From contig NZ_JAINFL010000002.1 in NCBI RefSeq assembly GCF_022458895.1, forward strand, positions 1 through 64,000: DNA of 64,000 nucleotides, read 5' to 3'. How positions within the stretch are numbered: position 1 is the first letter of the stretch; each line of letters opens with the position of its first letter. Source of the DNA: Roseihalotalea indica. GTDB taxonomy: Bacteria > Bacteroidota > Bacteroidia > Cytophagales > Cyclobacteriaceae. This document shows positions 37,442-46,249 of this stretch, in pieces. The position numbers and the translations under genes are program-made. Below the pieces are notes generated by a model. That model saw only the letters and a list, made by a program, of their open reading frames with translations, ran no database searches and was not told where the DNA came from.

Positions 37442-40400
37442 ATGAAAAAATGGGCGCACAATCTACTCATTGATGTGGCAACGTATTCTGGCATTGGTAT
37501 CCTTGGTCAAATTCTATTAGTAAGTATATGCTTTGCTTGGGATGCTGACGCGCAGAAAGCAAAAAGTGTACATAAGGTGCAAATCGATGTAGCTTATGAC
37601 AAGGTTACGATCGCTGATGTATTTGCTGATATTGAATCCAAGACTGACTTTGTTTTCACTTTTGATAATAAGGATGCTTTTCTAAAGGATTACTACAGCA
37701 AAACAGCCGAAAAAACTACCGTAGCCGCGATACTCAAAGATCTTTCACATGCCTCAAAATTGATTTTCCAGCAGATCAACAACAACATAAGTGTTAGGAA
37801 ACAACAAAAGAATGAAAAAAGCCCGGCGATCATCTTAGGTGAAGCCATCAACGTATCAGGCACAGTAACCTCAGAAGCCGACGGAGTAGGAATACCCGGG
37901 GTGAATGTTTTGGTAAAAAGCAGCACTATCGGTACAGTAACAGATATCGATGGGCAATACAACCTGAACGTAGCGAATGAAAATGATACCCTGATCTTTT
38001 CCTCTATCGGGTATGTAATTCAGGAAATTCCGGTTCAGGGAAATGCGGTCATCGATGTGGTATTGGCCGAGGATATTCAGAGCTTGGAGGAAATAGTGGT
38101 GGTAGGATATGGCGCCCAAAAACGCTCGGATGTTACCGGTTCGGTGGCTTCTATCTCTACCGAAGAAATAGCTGATATACCCATGACTAATATTAGCAAT
38201 GGCTTGGTGGGTCGCATTCCGGGCTTGGATATTGTCCCTTCCGGGGCTGGCCCGGGAGCTAGTACGCAGCTTTTGCTACGAGGGCAGCGTTCTTTTACCG
38301 CGTCCAATGATCCGCTTATTATTCTGGATGGTTCACCCTACTACGGTTCTTTAAATGATATCAACCCTTATGACATTGCCTCGGTCAATGTGCTAAAAGA
38401 TGCATCTTCTACGGCCATATACGGGGCTCGAGGGGCCAATGGGGTAATTATTATTACAACGAAAAGAGGAAGTGCCGGGAAACCCTCTTTTATGGTAGAA
38501 AGTTTTGCCGGGCCGCAGATACGGTATGGGAGAATTCCTTATGCCAATGGGGAACAGTATGCAGAGATCGGAAGAGAAGCCTACCGGGCTATTGGGGGCT
38601 ATCCTGAAACAGGAACCAGTCCGACGGATGATGAGCGTATTTTTGATGCCATTGAGATGGAAGCGATCAACCGAGGGGGAGAAGGTCTGGATTACCAGGA
38701 CCTGCTGTTTCAGGTAGGTCACCAGCAGAAGCATCAGCTCAGTATCATGGGCGGGTCCGAATCCGTGCGATACAATGTTTCGGCTAGCTATTTTAATGAA
38801 GAAGGAATCATTCCGGACGAAGCTTTTAACCGCTATACTTTCCGCTCCAACCTCGATTTTACCTTTACTCCGAAGATAACGGCGGGAGCTTCTATCCTGC
38901 TTAACTATAGCAAGAATCAGCGAAGAAGCGGCGGAGTACTCACCCAGGTATTTCAGTCCAGCCCACTGGGTAAACTTTACGAAGACGATGGAAGCCCCCG
39001 ATTCACGGCTACTACCGATGGCCTGGTATTAAACCCCTTGGCTGATTTCATCTGGGATTCTTATCGCTGGGAGGATAACAGCTGGGGGGCATTGATCAAT
39101 ACCTTTGCCCAGGCTCAAATCTTTCCTTCCCTAACCTATCGGCTCAACCTAGGAACCAACCTCAAATTTGGCAATACGAAGGAGTCGGCCGGGTTTTATT
39201 CTCTAACCCGCAACCTTGGAACCCCCACTGCCCAGATTGATAATCTGTTTGACAATCTGAGATTGTATGAGAGTGTGATTACGTACGATAAAACGTTTAA
39301 CAATGCCCATCATCTCACCATAACAGGGGTGCAGGGCATACAGTCATCCAACTTGGAGATTAATGGAGTGGGGGTGAGTGATCTTCCCTACGAGCCCTCT
39401 CGCTTTTACAATCTGGGAAGCGCCAGCAACATCAATGCGGTAGGCTCCAATCTGGAAGAAACAACGCTGCTCTCTTACGCGGGCCGGGTGTTCTACGGTT
39501 ATCAAGGTAAATACATGATGACCTTATCTATACGGGCGGACGGGGCATCTCAGTTTTCATCCAACAACAAATGGGGTTATTTTCCTTCCGTGGCTCTGGC
39601 GTATCTGATTACCGAAGAAGATTTTATGAGAGGTACCGAAGACTGGCTGTCCGCTCTCAAGATCCGTCTTAGTTATGGGGTGACCGGCAACCAGGCCATC
39701 AGTCCGTACCAAACTCAGGGCGGGCTCACGATCGTTCCCTATTCGTGGAATGAAGAACCCGGTTTTGGCTACCGCCCCACCGAACTGGCCAACCGAAATT
39801 TGAAGTGGGAATCAACGGGGGTGTATAATCTGGGCTTTGATTTTGATTTCCTTCAGGGAAGAATCCAGGGAAATCTGGACCTGTATAATACCGATACCTA
39901 CGATCTGCTGATGTTTCGTAATCTGCCCATCACCTCCGGCTATGAGCAGGTGCTGCAAAATGTAGGAAGAACCAATAACCAAGGGTTTGAGATAGGGTTG
40001 AGCACCATCAACCTAAGCCGGAATAATCTGACCTGGAGTACAGATCTAACCTTTTATCGCAATCACACCGAAATTGAAGAACTGTACAATGGCAAAGAGG
40101 ATGACATTGGCAATCTCTGGTTTATCGGATACCCTATTGATGTGTACTATGACTTCAAGAAAACCGGTATCTGGCAATTAAATGAGGCCGATGAGGCTAA
40201 CAGCTACGGTCGTGAACCAGGGCAGATTAAAGTGCAGGATGTAGATAACGACGGAGCCATCACAGATAATGATCGAGTAATTCTGGGTAGCCGTGAACCG
40301 GATTTTATCGCTAACCTAGTCAACCGGGTTTCAGTCCGAAACTGGGATTTTTCCTTGAACACGTATGTTCGCTGGGGGGGCATGACATCCGTGGATGCAT

Positions 40401-40768
40401 TTGCTCCATTCGCTAAGAAGCGGTATAACAAATTGGTCTTCGATTACTGGACCCCTTCTAATCCGACCAACAGTTACCCTCGTCCTAACCAGCTATACGA
40501 AGAAAGTGGCCTGAACGGAACTACCTTAACCTACCGGGATGCCAGCCTGATAAGTATCCGTCAGCTTTCCGTAGGATATACACTGCCGAGGGCTGTGCTC
40601 GATAAGTTACCCCTCACGAAGGCCCGGGTATACCTGCTGGCTGACAACCTCTGGTACTGGACCAAGTCAGAGCTGCGGGAGTTCAATATGAAACCGGACT
40701 TTTCTGAAGACATCACTCCCTATCCGGCCATCAGAACGTTCATCGCGGGGATTAACCTTTCTTTCTAA
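37442..40768 (+). CDS. SusC/RagA-type TonB-dependent transporter 2
   Basis: An outer-membrane transporter of 1108 residues. The N terminus with its STN domain is very close to that of SusC1 (shared words DIESKTDFVFTFDNKD and LIFQQINNNISVRKQQ), followed by the CarboxypepD-like domain, the linker IVVVGYGAQKRSDVTGSV, the plug (LKDASSTAIYGARGANGV) and the barrel. The barrels of SusC1 and SusC2 differ strongly, so the ligands may differ. The shared STN domain suggests that FecR 1 could sense both. Confidence 0.95.
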   Translation: MKKWAHNLLIDVATYSGIGILGQILLVSICFAWDADAQKAKSVHKVQIDVAYDKVTIADVFADIESKTDFVFTFDNKDAFLKDYYSKTAEKTTVAAILKDLSHASKLIFQQINNNISVRKQQKNEKSPAIILGEAINVSGTVTSEADGVGIPGVNVLVKSSTIGTVTDIDGQYNLNVANENDTLIFSSIGYVIQEIPVQGNAVIDVVLAEDIQSLEEIVVVGYGAQKRSDVTGSVASISTEEIADIPMTNISNGLVGRIPGLDIVPSGAGPGASTQLLLRGQRSFTASNDPLIILDGSPYYGSLNDINPYDIASVNVLKDASSTAIYGARGANGVIIITTKRGSAGKPSFMVESFAGPQIRYGRIPYANGEQYAEIGREAYRAIGGYPETGTSPTDDERIFDAIEMEAINRGGEGLDYQDLLFQVGHQQKHQLSIMGGSESVRYNVSASYFNEEGIIPDEAFNRYTFRSNLDFTFTPKITAGASILLNYSKNQRRSGGVLTQVFQSSPLGKLYEDDGSPRFTATTDGLVLNPLADFIWDSYRWEDNSWGALINTFAQAQIFPSLTYRLNLGTNLKFGNTKESAGFYSLTRNLGTPTAQIDNLFDNLRLYESVITYDKTFNNAHHLTITGVQGIQSSNLEINGVGVSDLPYEPSRFYNLGSASNINAVGSNLEETTLLSYAGRVFYGYQGKYMMTLSIRADGASQFSSNNKWGYFPSVALAYLITEEDFMRGTEDWLSALKIRLSYGVTGNQAISPYQTQGGLTIVPYSWNEEPGFGYRPTELANRNLKWESTGVYNLGFDFDFLQGRIQGNLDLYNTDTYDLLMFRNLPITSGYEQVLQNVGRTNNQGFEIGLSTINLSRNNLTWSTDLTFYRNHTEIEELYNGKEDDIGNLWFIGYPIDVYYDFKKTGIWQLNEADEANSYGREPGQIKVQDVDNDGAITDNDRVILGSREPDFIANLVNRVSVRNWDFSLNTYVRWGGMTSVDAFAPFAKKRYNKLVFDYWTPSNPTNSYPRPNQLYEESGLNGTTLTYRDASLISIRQLSVGYTLPRAVLDKLPLTKARVYLLADNLWYWTKSELREFNMKPDFSEDITPYPAIRTFIAGINLSF

Positions 40769-40787
40769 CCCATCAAAATCAGCTACT

Positions 40788-42416
40788 ATGAATAAGATAA
40801 TAAGTACCCTGTTTTTCAGTCTGGCGTGTTTTTTCCTGCTTCAAGGGTGCGCTGACCTGCTGGAGGAAGAAAAAATTGTGTCTCCACCGGTGGATACCTA
40901 CTATAAGACCGCTGACGGCTACAATGGTTTAGTCAATGCAGCGTATACATTTTCTCGCTCACTATTTGCCGGTGGAAATAATTATGCCCCGCTGGTATTT
41001 TTCGGAACAGACCTTTGGACGAATGGCTCCGATGCCTCCTTCATCGAGTTCAATGCCTACAACTCGGCTATTCAGCCAGCGAATCCTGTTTTATGGGAAC
41101 TATGGTCTAACTTTTATCAGGGGATTGCGGTCTGCAATACCGCTATATCCCGGGTGGATGAAGTAACGGAACTAAGTGAATCAGAAGTTAATAGCAAGGT
41201 GGCGGAAGCTTACTTTCTACGGGCCTGGTACTATCATATCCTGGTCATGCATTTTGGCGGAGTGCCGCTAAAAACAGAAGAAGTAACGGAAGTGGAAACC
41301 ACCGCCACACGGGCTAGCGAAGATGAAGTGTATACCCAGATTATCAATGATCTGTTGTTTGCCGAGCAATACCTGCCGGATGTGCAGTCGGATTTTGGTC
41401 GGGCTACCAAACCGGCGGCTCAGGCTCTGCTGGCCCGCGTATACCTGACCCGTGACCAAAACGAAGAAGCCGCCACTTACGCCAAAAAAGTAATTAATGA
41501 CTATGATCTGGCCTTACTGGATGACTATGCCGACTTGTGGGATGTGGCTAATCGGGAAAATTCTGAGGTGCTATGGTCCATACAGTTTTCGCAGGATGAA
41601 CGGCTGAATGCCAACGGCAACGCCTACTTCCTCTATTTCACTCCCCGTTACGACCTGCAACCCGGTATGAAACGAGCGCTGGAAAATGATCGTCCCTGGC
41701 CGCGCTTCCTGGCTACCCGCTTTTACCTAGACCTATTGCAGGCTAATCGTGCACAGGACTCCCGTTACGATAAGTCCTGGAAAGAAGTGTGGTATGCTAA
41801 CAACGAAGCTACTTTACTGCCAGGAATGGAGATCGGTGATACCGCCTTTATATATGTGCCTTATGAAGTGCCGCAAAGTGTAAAAGATACCAAGAAAGAC
41901 AAATACGGTATTTTTGATATCAACAATCTGTATGACGGTGAAACTCCGGTAGGATCGCTCGAGCTATTTCCTCACATGCGCAAATACAAAGATCCGCTGC
42001 GAGCTTCAATCAACAGTGGCGTGGGTACAAAGAATGTCATAGAGATTCGACTAGGCGAAGTATATCTGATCGCCGCCGAAGCGCTGATGAAACTAGGCAA
42101 TCTGGCCGAAGGAGCGGAAATGGTTAACGTAGTACGACGCCGGGCCGCCTGGCCGGGGGAAGAACAAAATATGGAGATTACTCCCAATGAACTGACGCTT
42201 GATTTTATCCTGGATGAACGGGCTCGAGAGCTGGGCGGGGAGCGGTTGCGCTGGGCCGATCTGAAACGTACCGGCAAGCTCATTGAGCGGGTGAAACTGT
42301 ACAACCCCACCGGACGAGCCAATGTTGAAGAAAAGCACCTATTGCGCCCCATTCCCAGTAACATGATCGACCGACTCACAAACCGTGAGGAGTTTCAACA
42401 AAACCCTGGTTACTGA
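40788..42416 (+). CDS. SusD/RagB-type nutrient-binding lipoprotein 2
   Basis: A 542-residue SusD lipoprotein with a clean lipobox (LLQGC, Cys21), the typical early block DTYYKTADGYNGLVNAAY, and the classic end ELGGERLRWADLKRTG. It differs from SusD1, which is of the SusD-like-2 type, showing that the second transporter pair was not simply copied from the first. The next frame overlaps the stop by one base. Confidence 0.94.
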   Translation: MNKIISTLFFSLACFFLLQGCADLLEEEKIVSPPVDTYYKTADGYNGLVNAAYTFSRSLFAGGNNYAPLVFFGTDLWTNGSDASFIEFNAYNSAIQPANPVLWELWSNFYQGIAVCNTAISRVDEVTELSESEVNSKVAEAYFLRAWYYHILVMHFGGVPLKTEEVTEVETTATRASEDEVYTQIINDLLFAEQYLPDVQSDFGRATKPAAQALLARVYLTRDQNEEAATYAKKVINDYDLALLDDYADLWDVANRENSEVLWSIQFSQDERLNANGNAYFLYFTPRYDLQPGMKRALENDRPWPRFLATRFYLDLLQANRAQDSRYDKSWKEVWYANNEATLLPGMEIGDTAFIYVPYEVPQSVKDTKKDKYGIFDINNLYDGETPVGSLELFPHMRKYKDPLRASINSGVGTKNVIEIRLGEVYLIAAEALMKLGNLAEGAEMVNVVRRRAAWPGEEQNMEITPNELTLDFILDERARELGGERLRWADLKRTGKLIERVKLYNPTGRANVEEKHLLRPIPSNMIDRLTNREEFQQNPGY

Positions 42417-42445
42417 TGACTAAACTTAATGAACAAACAACAATT

Positions 42446-43087
42446 ATGAATAAGCTACTAATCAGCATGAAAGCTCTACTCTGCGTATCGCTCTACTTGG
42501 CCGGTTTTGGCTCCTATGCTCAAGGTGCAGACAACGAGACAACAACCTCAGGTTGGTACGAAAGTCGTGAGTGGCTGAATGGACTAACGCTCAACCCTCA
42601 CGCCTCTGTCAACGAGCAGGAATTTTCCAGACAGTACCAGGCTAACAAGCAGGGTTGGGACAAAGCCTTCGAGTTTCTAAAAACTACCGATCTGGATGGT
42701 CTGGCTCCGGGCCGTTATCCCATAGATGAAGGCAATGTCTTTGCCATGGTGAGTGAAGTCGCGCCGCTGGAGATGGAGCAGGTCAAGTGGGAAGCTCACC
42801 GTAATTTTAACGACCTTCAGTATATCGTGCAGGGAAAGGCGAAAATGGGAGTTGCTCCCGTGGACCAAGCCAATGTAATTAAACCTTATGACAGCCAAAA
42901 GGACATTGCCTTCTATGATGCAGAAGGTGAGTACTACGACGCCGAACCGGGCACCTTCTTTATCTTCTCACCCCAGGAAGCTCACCGTCCGGCCATCAAA
43001 ATGGATGGGTATGATCAGATCAAGCGTATTGTGATCAAAGTAAGGTCTGATTCCGGGACAGAGGATGGTCATACCGGTAATTATTAG
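42446..43087 (+). CDS. Exported YhcH/YjgK/YiaL-family protein
   Basis: The protein (213 residues from the ATG at 42446; an in-frame ATG lies at 42416) contains the YhcH/YiaL (DUF386) cupin domain: FAMVSEVAPLEMEQVKWEAHR, then DLQYIVQGKAKMGV, then FFIFSPQEAHRPAI, with the metal-binding His and Glu residues. Relatives occur in sialic-acid, 2,3-diketogulonate and oligogalacturonate operons, where they are thought to act as sugar isomerases or anomerases. I prefer the later ATG because it yields a clear signal peptide, MNKLLISMKALLCVSLYLAG. The presence of a signal peptide is unusual for this family. Confidence 0.83.
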   Translation: MNKLLISMKALLCVSLYLAGFGSYAQGADNETTTSGWYESREWLNGLTLNPHASVNEQEFSRQYQANKQGWDKAFEFLKTTDLDGLAPGRYPIDEGNVFAMVSEVAPLEMEQVKWEAHRNFNDLQYIVQGKAKMGVAPVDQANVIKPYDSQKDIAFYDAEGEYYDAEPGTFFIFSPQEAHRPAIKMDGYDQIKRIVIKVRSDSGTEDGHTGNY

Positions 43088-43121
43088 AAAGTTTCATTAT
43101 CTAACTATAAATACAACAGCC

Positions 43122-44057
43122 ATGATCAAAAAAATCTTATCACTGTTTACTATTGTTTTAGCAGGAAGCTTTACCCTGCACGCCCAGCAAATTGGTGCTT
43201 CGCCCGAATATGTGCAAGCCTTAACCTCACAATGGCAGGGCGAACGGCTGCCGGATGGCCGCCCCAACGTGTCGGATGCCCTGCTGGAACGCTTACAGCA
43301 TGTAACGCTGGAACAGGCCTGGGGATACCTGATGCGGAAGGGTTACCGCAATCAGGTAGAAAACGACTGGATCATCATTCAACCAGACCAGGTAATGACC
43401 GGGCGGGTCGTAACCGCGCAATTTATGCCAACCCGCCCTGACCTGGACAGCCTGGTGAGAGCGCAGGGAAAAACCGAAGGACGTTCGCAGAAGGGCGGCA
43501 TCAATACCTGGCCCATTGATGTGCTTACCCAAGGGGACATCTACGTGGCCGATGGCTACGGGAAGGTGGAAGATGGTACTCTCATTGGCTCCAGCCTGGG
43601 CAATGCCATTTACGGTAAAACCGGCAAGGGCGTTATCTTCTACGGCTCAGTGCGCGATATGCAGGAGCTCAGCGAGACCGAAGGGTTCAATGGTTGGGTA
43701 AAAGGGCAGCACCCTTCGGCCATCAAAGATATGACTCCTACCTCCATCAATGCCCCGATTCGTATCGGTTCGGTGACAGTTTTTCCGGGAGATGTGGTGC
43801 TGGCGAACAAATACGGAACCGTGTTCATCCCAGCCCATTTTGTAGAAGACCTGGTATCCTCTTCCGAGATGACCGCCTTACGCGATGAGTTTGAACGCGT
43901 GCGCCTTCAGGAAAATAAGTATCTGGCCGGAGAGATTCACGGCGAATGGACCGATGCCGTAAAAGAAGATTTCAAAGCCTGGGTTGACCAATACCCTCAG
44001 GACTTAGCCATTACCGCCCAGGATGTAGAAGCCTATCTGGAACGACAGAGCCATTAA
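43122..44057 (+). CDS. Exported RraA-like aldolase-family protein
   Basis: The protein (311 residues from the ATG at 43122) belongs to the RraA / 4-hydroxy-4-methyl-2-oxoglutarate aldolase family, class II pyruvate aldolases. Family words are GDIYVADGYG, GNAIYGKTGKGVIFYGSVRD with the Arg-Asp pair, PIRIGSVTVFPGDVV, and NKYGTVFIP. The later ATG gives a signal peptide, MIKKILSLFTIVLAGSFTLHAQ, so the protein should be exported. It may cleave a 2-keto-3-deoxy acid to pyruvate; this is inference from context. A palindromic terminator follows after 3 bases. Confidence 0.83.
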   Translation: MIKKILSLFTIVLAGSFTLHAQQIGASPEYVQALTSQWQGERLPDGRPNVSDALLERLQHVTLEQAWGYLMRKGYRNQVENDWIIIQPDQVMTGRVVTAQFMPTRPDLDSLVRAQGKTEGRSQKGGINTWPIDVLTQGDIYVADGYGKVEDGTLIGSSLGNAIYGKTGKGVIFYGSVRDMQELSETEGFNGWVKGQHPSAIKDMTPTSINAPIRIGSVTVFPGDVVLANKYGTVFIPAHFVEDLVSSSEMTALRDEFERVRLQENKYLAGEIHGEWTDAVKEDFKAWVDQYPQDLAITAQDVEAYLERQSH

Positions 44058-44059
44058 AT

Positions 44060-44099
44060 TAAACATCCGAAGTCTCGAAGACTTCGGATGTTTTCTATT
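44060..44099. repeat. 40-bp palindromic repeat, right copy, probable terminator
   Basis: Identical over 40 bases to 27342-27381: arms AAACATCCGAAGTCT (44061-44075) and AGACTTCGGATGTTT (44079-44093) around CGA, followed by TTCTATT. It lies directly behind the RraA-like gene and may terminate the locus. It also marks the right end of the 16.7-kb segment bounded by the two copies. Confidence 0.92.
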
Positions 44100-44114
44100 C
44101 TTCATCACCAAGAT

Positions 44115-44735
44115 TTACGGCTTCCCGCCTGCTACCAATAACTCTGAGGGTTCATCCGAAAGTAAATCGTTTACCTTTTGAATGATTTGCAGCTTGTGGT
44201 GCATTTTGTAAAAGCTGAAATGCTGGGCTCTGCGGTAGCGCCGTATTTCTCGCCAAACGTGCGGATGAGTTTCTTTAATGCTGCTGATATCATATCCATT
44301 CAGCGTGGAAAGCTTACCCTGCTGATACACAAAGAAACGATAGTCGAGCACCTGACGGTCGAAGTCCTGCGTGACGACTCTTTCGGGAGCATCAAATGGT
44401 GATCGGAGTCTTAAAATTTCCAGAGGGCCTCGTGCTACAACCTCAAAGAACTGCGGACGCTGCTGGTAATTCAGCTTTTTAAAGCGTCGTTGCCAGTTTA
44501 ATTTGGGGTCGTAGAAAAAGAAAGAATCAACATGGAAAGTGGTCAATACTTTAAACGATGAGCTATTTTCTCGCCAGAGTACCTGCTTCTTTTCATCGTA
44601 AGTAAAGGGAGTAAGTAGTTCTGAACCATCGCTGAGATAAACCGCTCCGCTTACTTCAGGCGTACGATTCCACTGGGCATAGTTTGTCGTGCTGGTCATA
44701 CCCAACAGGGTAGCCACGATTATAAAAGTTTTCAT
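44115..44735 (-). CDS. Secreted protein of unknown function
   Basis: The protein (206 residues) has a signal peptide (about 1-19, MKTFIIVATLLGMTSTTNYA), so it is probably periplasmic. The rest is rich in aromatic and charged residues, with no recognisable catalytic motif. Words such as GSELLTPFTYDEKKQVLW look like the strands of a beta-sheet domain. I recognise no family. It converges on the palindrome behind the RraA-like gene. Confidence 0.6.
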   Translation of the reverse strand: MKTFIIVATLLGMTSTTNYAQWNRTPEVSGAVYLSDGSELLTPFTYDEKKQVLWRENSSSFKVLTTFHVDSFFFYDPKLNWQRRFKKLNYQQRPQFFEVVARGPLEILRLRSPFDAPERVVTQDFDRQVLDYRFFVYQQGKLSTLNGYDISSIKETHPHVWREIRRYRRAQHFSFYKMHHKLQIIQKVNDLLSDEPSELLVAGGKP

Positions 44736-45080
44736 AATAAAAAATGTAAATGTATTCGCGCCTGCTTACAATGAAGCACGATCTAAAATTGTTCTGAATG
44801 TTCCTGATGGCTTCAATCACTCGATTGAAGTTGCTGAAGTCTTAGGTATGCATTTCTTTTCTATTTATTGATCACCCTCCAAAGGTAGAAGCGAAAAGCC
44901 AGTACTAACACCCGAAAATTGCTATGATCAACAAGCGCTTGCTCTTGAGTGGACTAGTAGAGGTTTTGCGAAAACGGGTCGTGCAGTCTTATGTCTTCCA
45001 ACGTTGCCCTTGGTGAATCACTACGCTCAAACAACCAATTTTTCTTATGCTGAAAAAGAGAGATGTCTATCGCTCATGAT
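44736..45080. other. Intergenic stretch
   Basis: No gene is supported. A short plus-strand frame (44689-44871) ends with NVPDGFNHSIEVAEVLG, which has a protein-like look, but its first half lies inside the opposite-strand secreted-protein gene and no family was recognised. The stretch should hold the promoter of the secreted protein; no consensus was seen. Confidence 0.4.
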
Positions 45081-45144
45081 AAAATAATAGCGTTTGCCCT
45101 GGCAAAGTAGTAAGCTTATCTACACCAGACAAACGCTTTATTTT
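45081..45144 (-). terminator. Terminator of the LysR-family gene
   Basis: AAAATAATAGCGTTTG (45081-45096) pairs with CAAACGCTTTATTTT (45130-45144) around a 33-base loop. On the minus strand the right side is T-rich. It lies just behind the regulator's stop codon. Confidence 0.7.
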
Positions 45145-45152
45145 CACTATGA

Positions 45153-46079
45153 TCATGAATATTTTTCATGCAACCTGTTTTCTACCGAAGGTCGCGCTAA
45201 GTGCAGCATTTTATTTAGGAAGGCGTCGAAATATACCGGGCGGTCGGCTTCTCTCAACAGGGCAGCAAACCAGGTAATTTTGATTCCCTCGGGGGTAACC
45301 GGAAGCCCCACAATGGCGGGGTCATCTTCATAGGCAGTGAAAATCCACTGCGGCATGGTAGTAATTCCAATATGGCTTTTTACCATCTCTACCGCCGCAT
45401 CGGTAATGGGTACCTCGGTTATTTTCCGAAGGTTTATCTTTTCCGGAATCAGGACTTTGCTGGCCAATGTTACGCTCTCAATAGGCAGCGAGTGAACCAG
45501 CAGGTGCTGATCTTCAAAGTCTTCGGCCACCAGATAATCTTTATGGGCTAGCGGATGGTGAGCCGGAAGCACTACTTTCAGTTCATCGTCAAAAATTCTT
45601 TCAACTTGTACCAGTGAGTTTTCCGGTTCGTAATCGCTCATAATAGCAATATCCAGCTCGCCTTTTATAAGCTGTTCCACCGGATTCTGATTACCGTCAA
45701 AAACAATAGTGAAGTCTACCTTGGGAAACTCCTGGCCAAATTCTTTCATCAGCATGGGCAGCCAATGATAGGCCGTGTAGCACTCAACCATAATTCTAAG
45801 CGTGCCCTTGGTACCATCCATAATTTGCTGAATAGTATTTTCGGTGCTCTTTAGCTTACTCAGAATTTCTTTGCTGGCATCCAGCAGCACCTTCCCCGCT
45901 GGGGTAAAAACTAATTGCTTGTTAAGCCGGTAAAAGATGGGGGTTTGCAGGTATTGCTCCAGTTCTCGCAACTGATGGCTCAGGGCCGACTGGGAAAGAA
46001 AAAGCTTCTCGGCGGCATTTTTCAGACTTCCGACTTCAGCTACGGTGCATACTAATTTTAAATGCCGAATTTCAATCAT
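45153..46079 (-). CDS. LysR-family regulator, MetR-like
   Basis: The protein (308 residues from the ATG at 46079; a longer frame begins at 46106) carries the LysR helix-turn-helix (residues 3-62: MIEIRHLKLVCTVAEVGSLK, then FLSQSALSHQLRELE) and an effector domain. The start and the block LRIMVECYTAYHWLPMLMKEF resemble MetR, the homocysteine-responsive activator of methionine genes. No methionine gene is nearby, so the target is unknown. A hairpin terminator follows. Confidence 0.85.
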   Translation of the reverse strand: MIEIRHLKLVCTVAEVGSLKNAAEKLFLSQSALSHQLRELEQYLQTPIFYRLNKQLVFTPAGKVLLDASKEILSKLKSTENTIQQIMDGTKGTLRIMVECYTAYHWLPMLMKEFGQEFPKVDFTIVFDGNQNPVEQLIKGELDIAIMSDYEPENSLVQVERIFDDELKVVLPAHHPLAHKDYLVAEDFEDQHLLVHSLPIESVTLASKVLIPEKINLRKITEVPITDAAVEMVKSHIGITTMPQWIFTAYEDDPAIVGLPVTPEGIKITWFAALLREADRPVYFDAFLNKMLHLARPSVENRLHEKYS

Positions 46080-46200
46080 GATATTTTGTAGTTTAACGAC
46101 ATTCAAAATAGTACAACTTTTGTAAAGTTAGCCTATGCTCAAATGAAAATTACTCATCATCATGTTGAAAATAGTTCATGTTGATTAGGTGGGTTTTTTT

Positions 46201-46226
46201 AAGCGGTAGGTTTAACCCCACCGCTT
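46201..46226. repeat. Inverted repeat between LysR and beta-helix genes
   Basis: AAGCGGTAGG (46201-46210) pairs with CCCCACCGCTT (46216-46226). Seven Ts precede it on the + strand. Read on the minus strand the hairpin is followed by As, so it is not a standard terminator for the beta-helix gene. It could stop plus-strand transcription poorly, or serve as an operator for the regulator. Confidence 0.5.
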
Positions 46227-46249
46227 ATAAAGTAAAGGGAGTATCTGAT

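Noticed and set aside
44689..44871. Short plus-strand frame of 60 codons
   Set aside because: It starts inside the opposite-strand secreted-protein gene, shows no family, and lacks a plausible start context. A weak protein-like tail was noted under the intergenic entry only.
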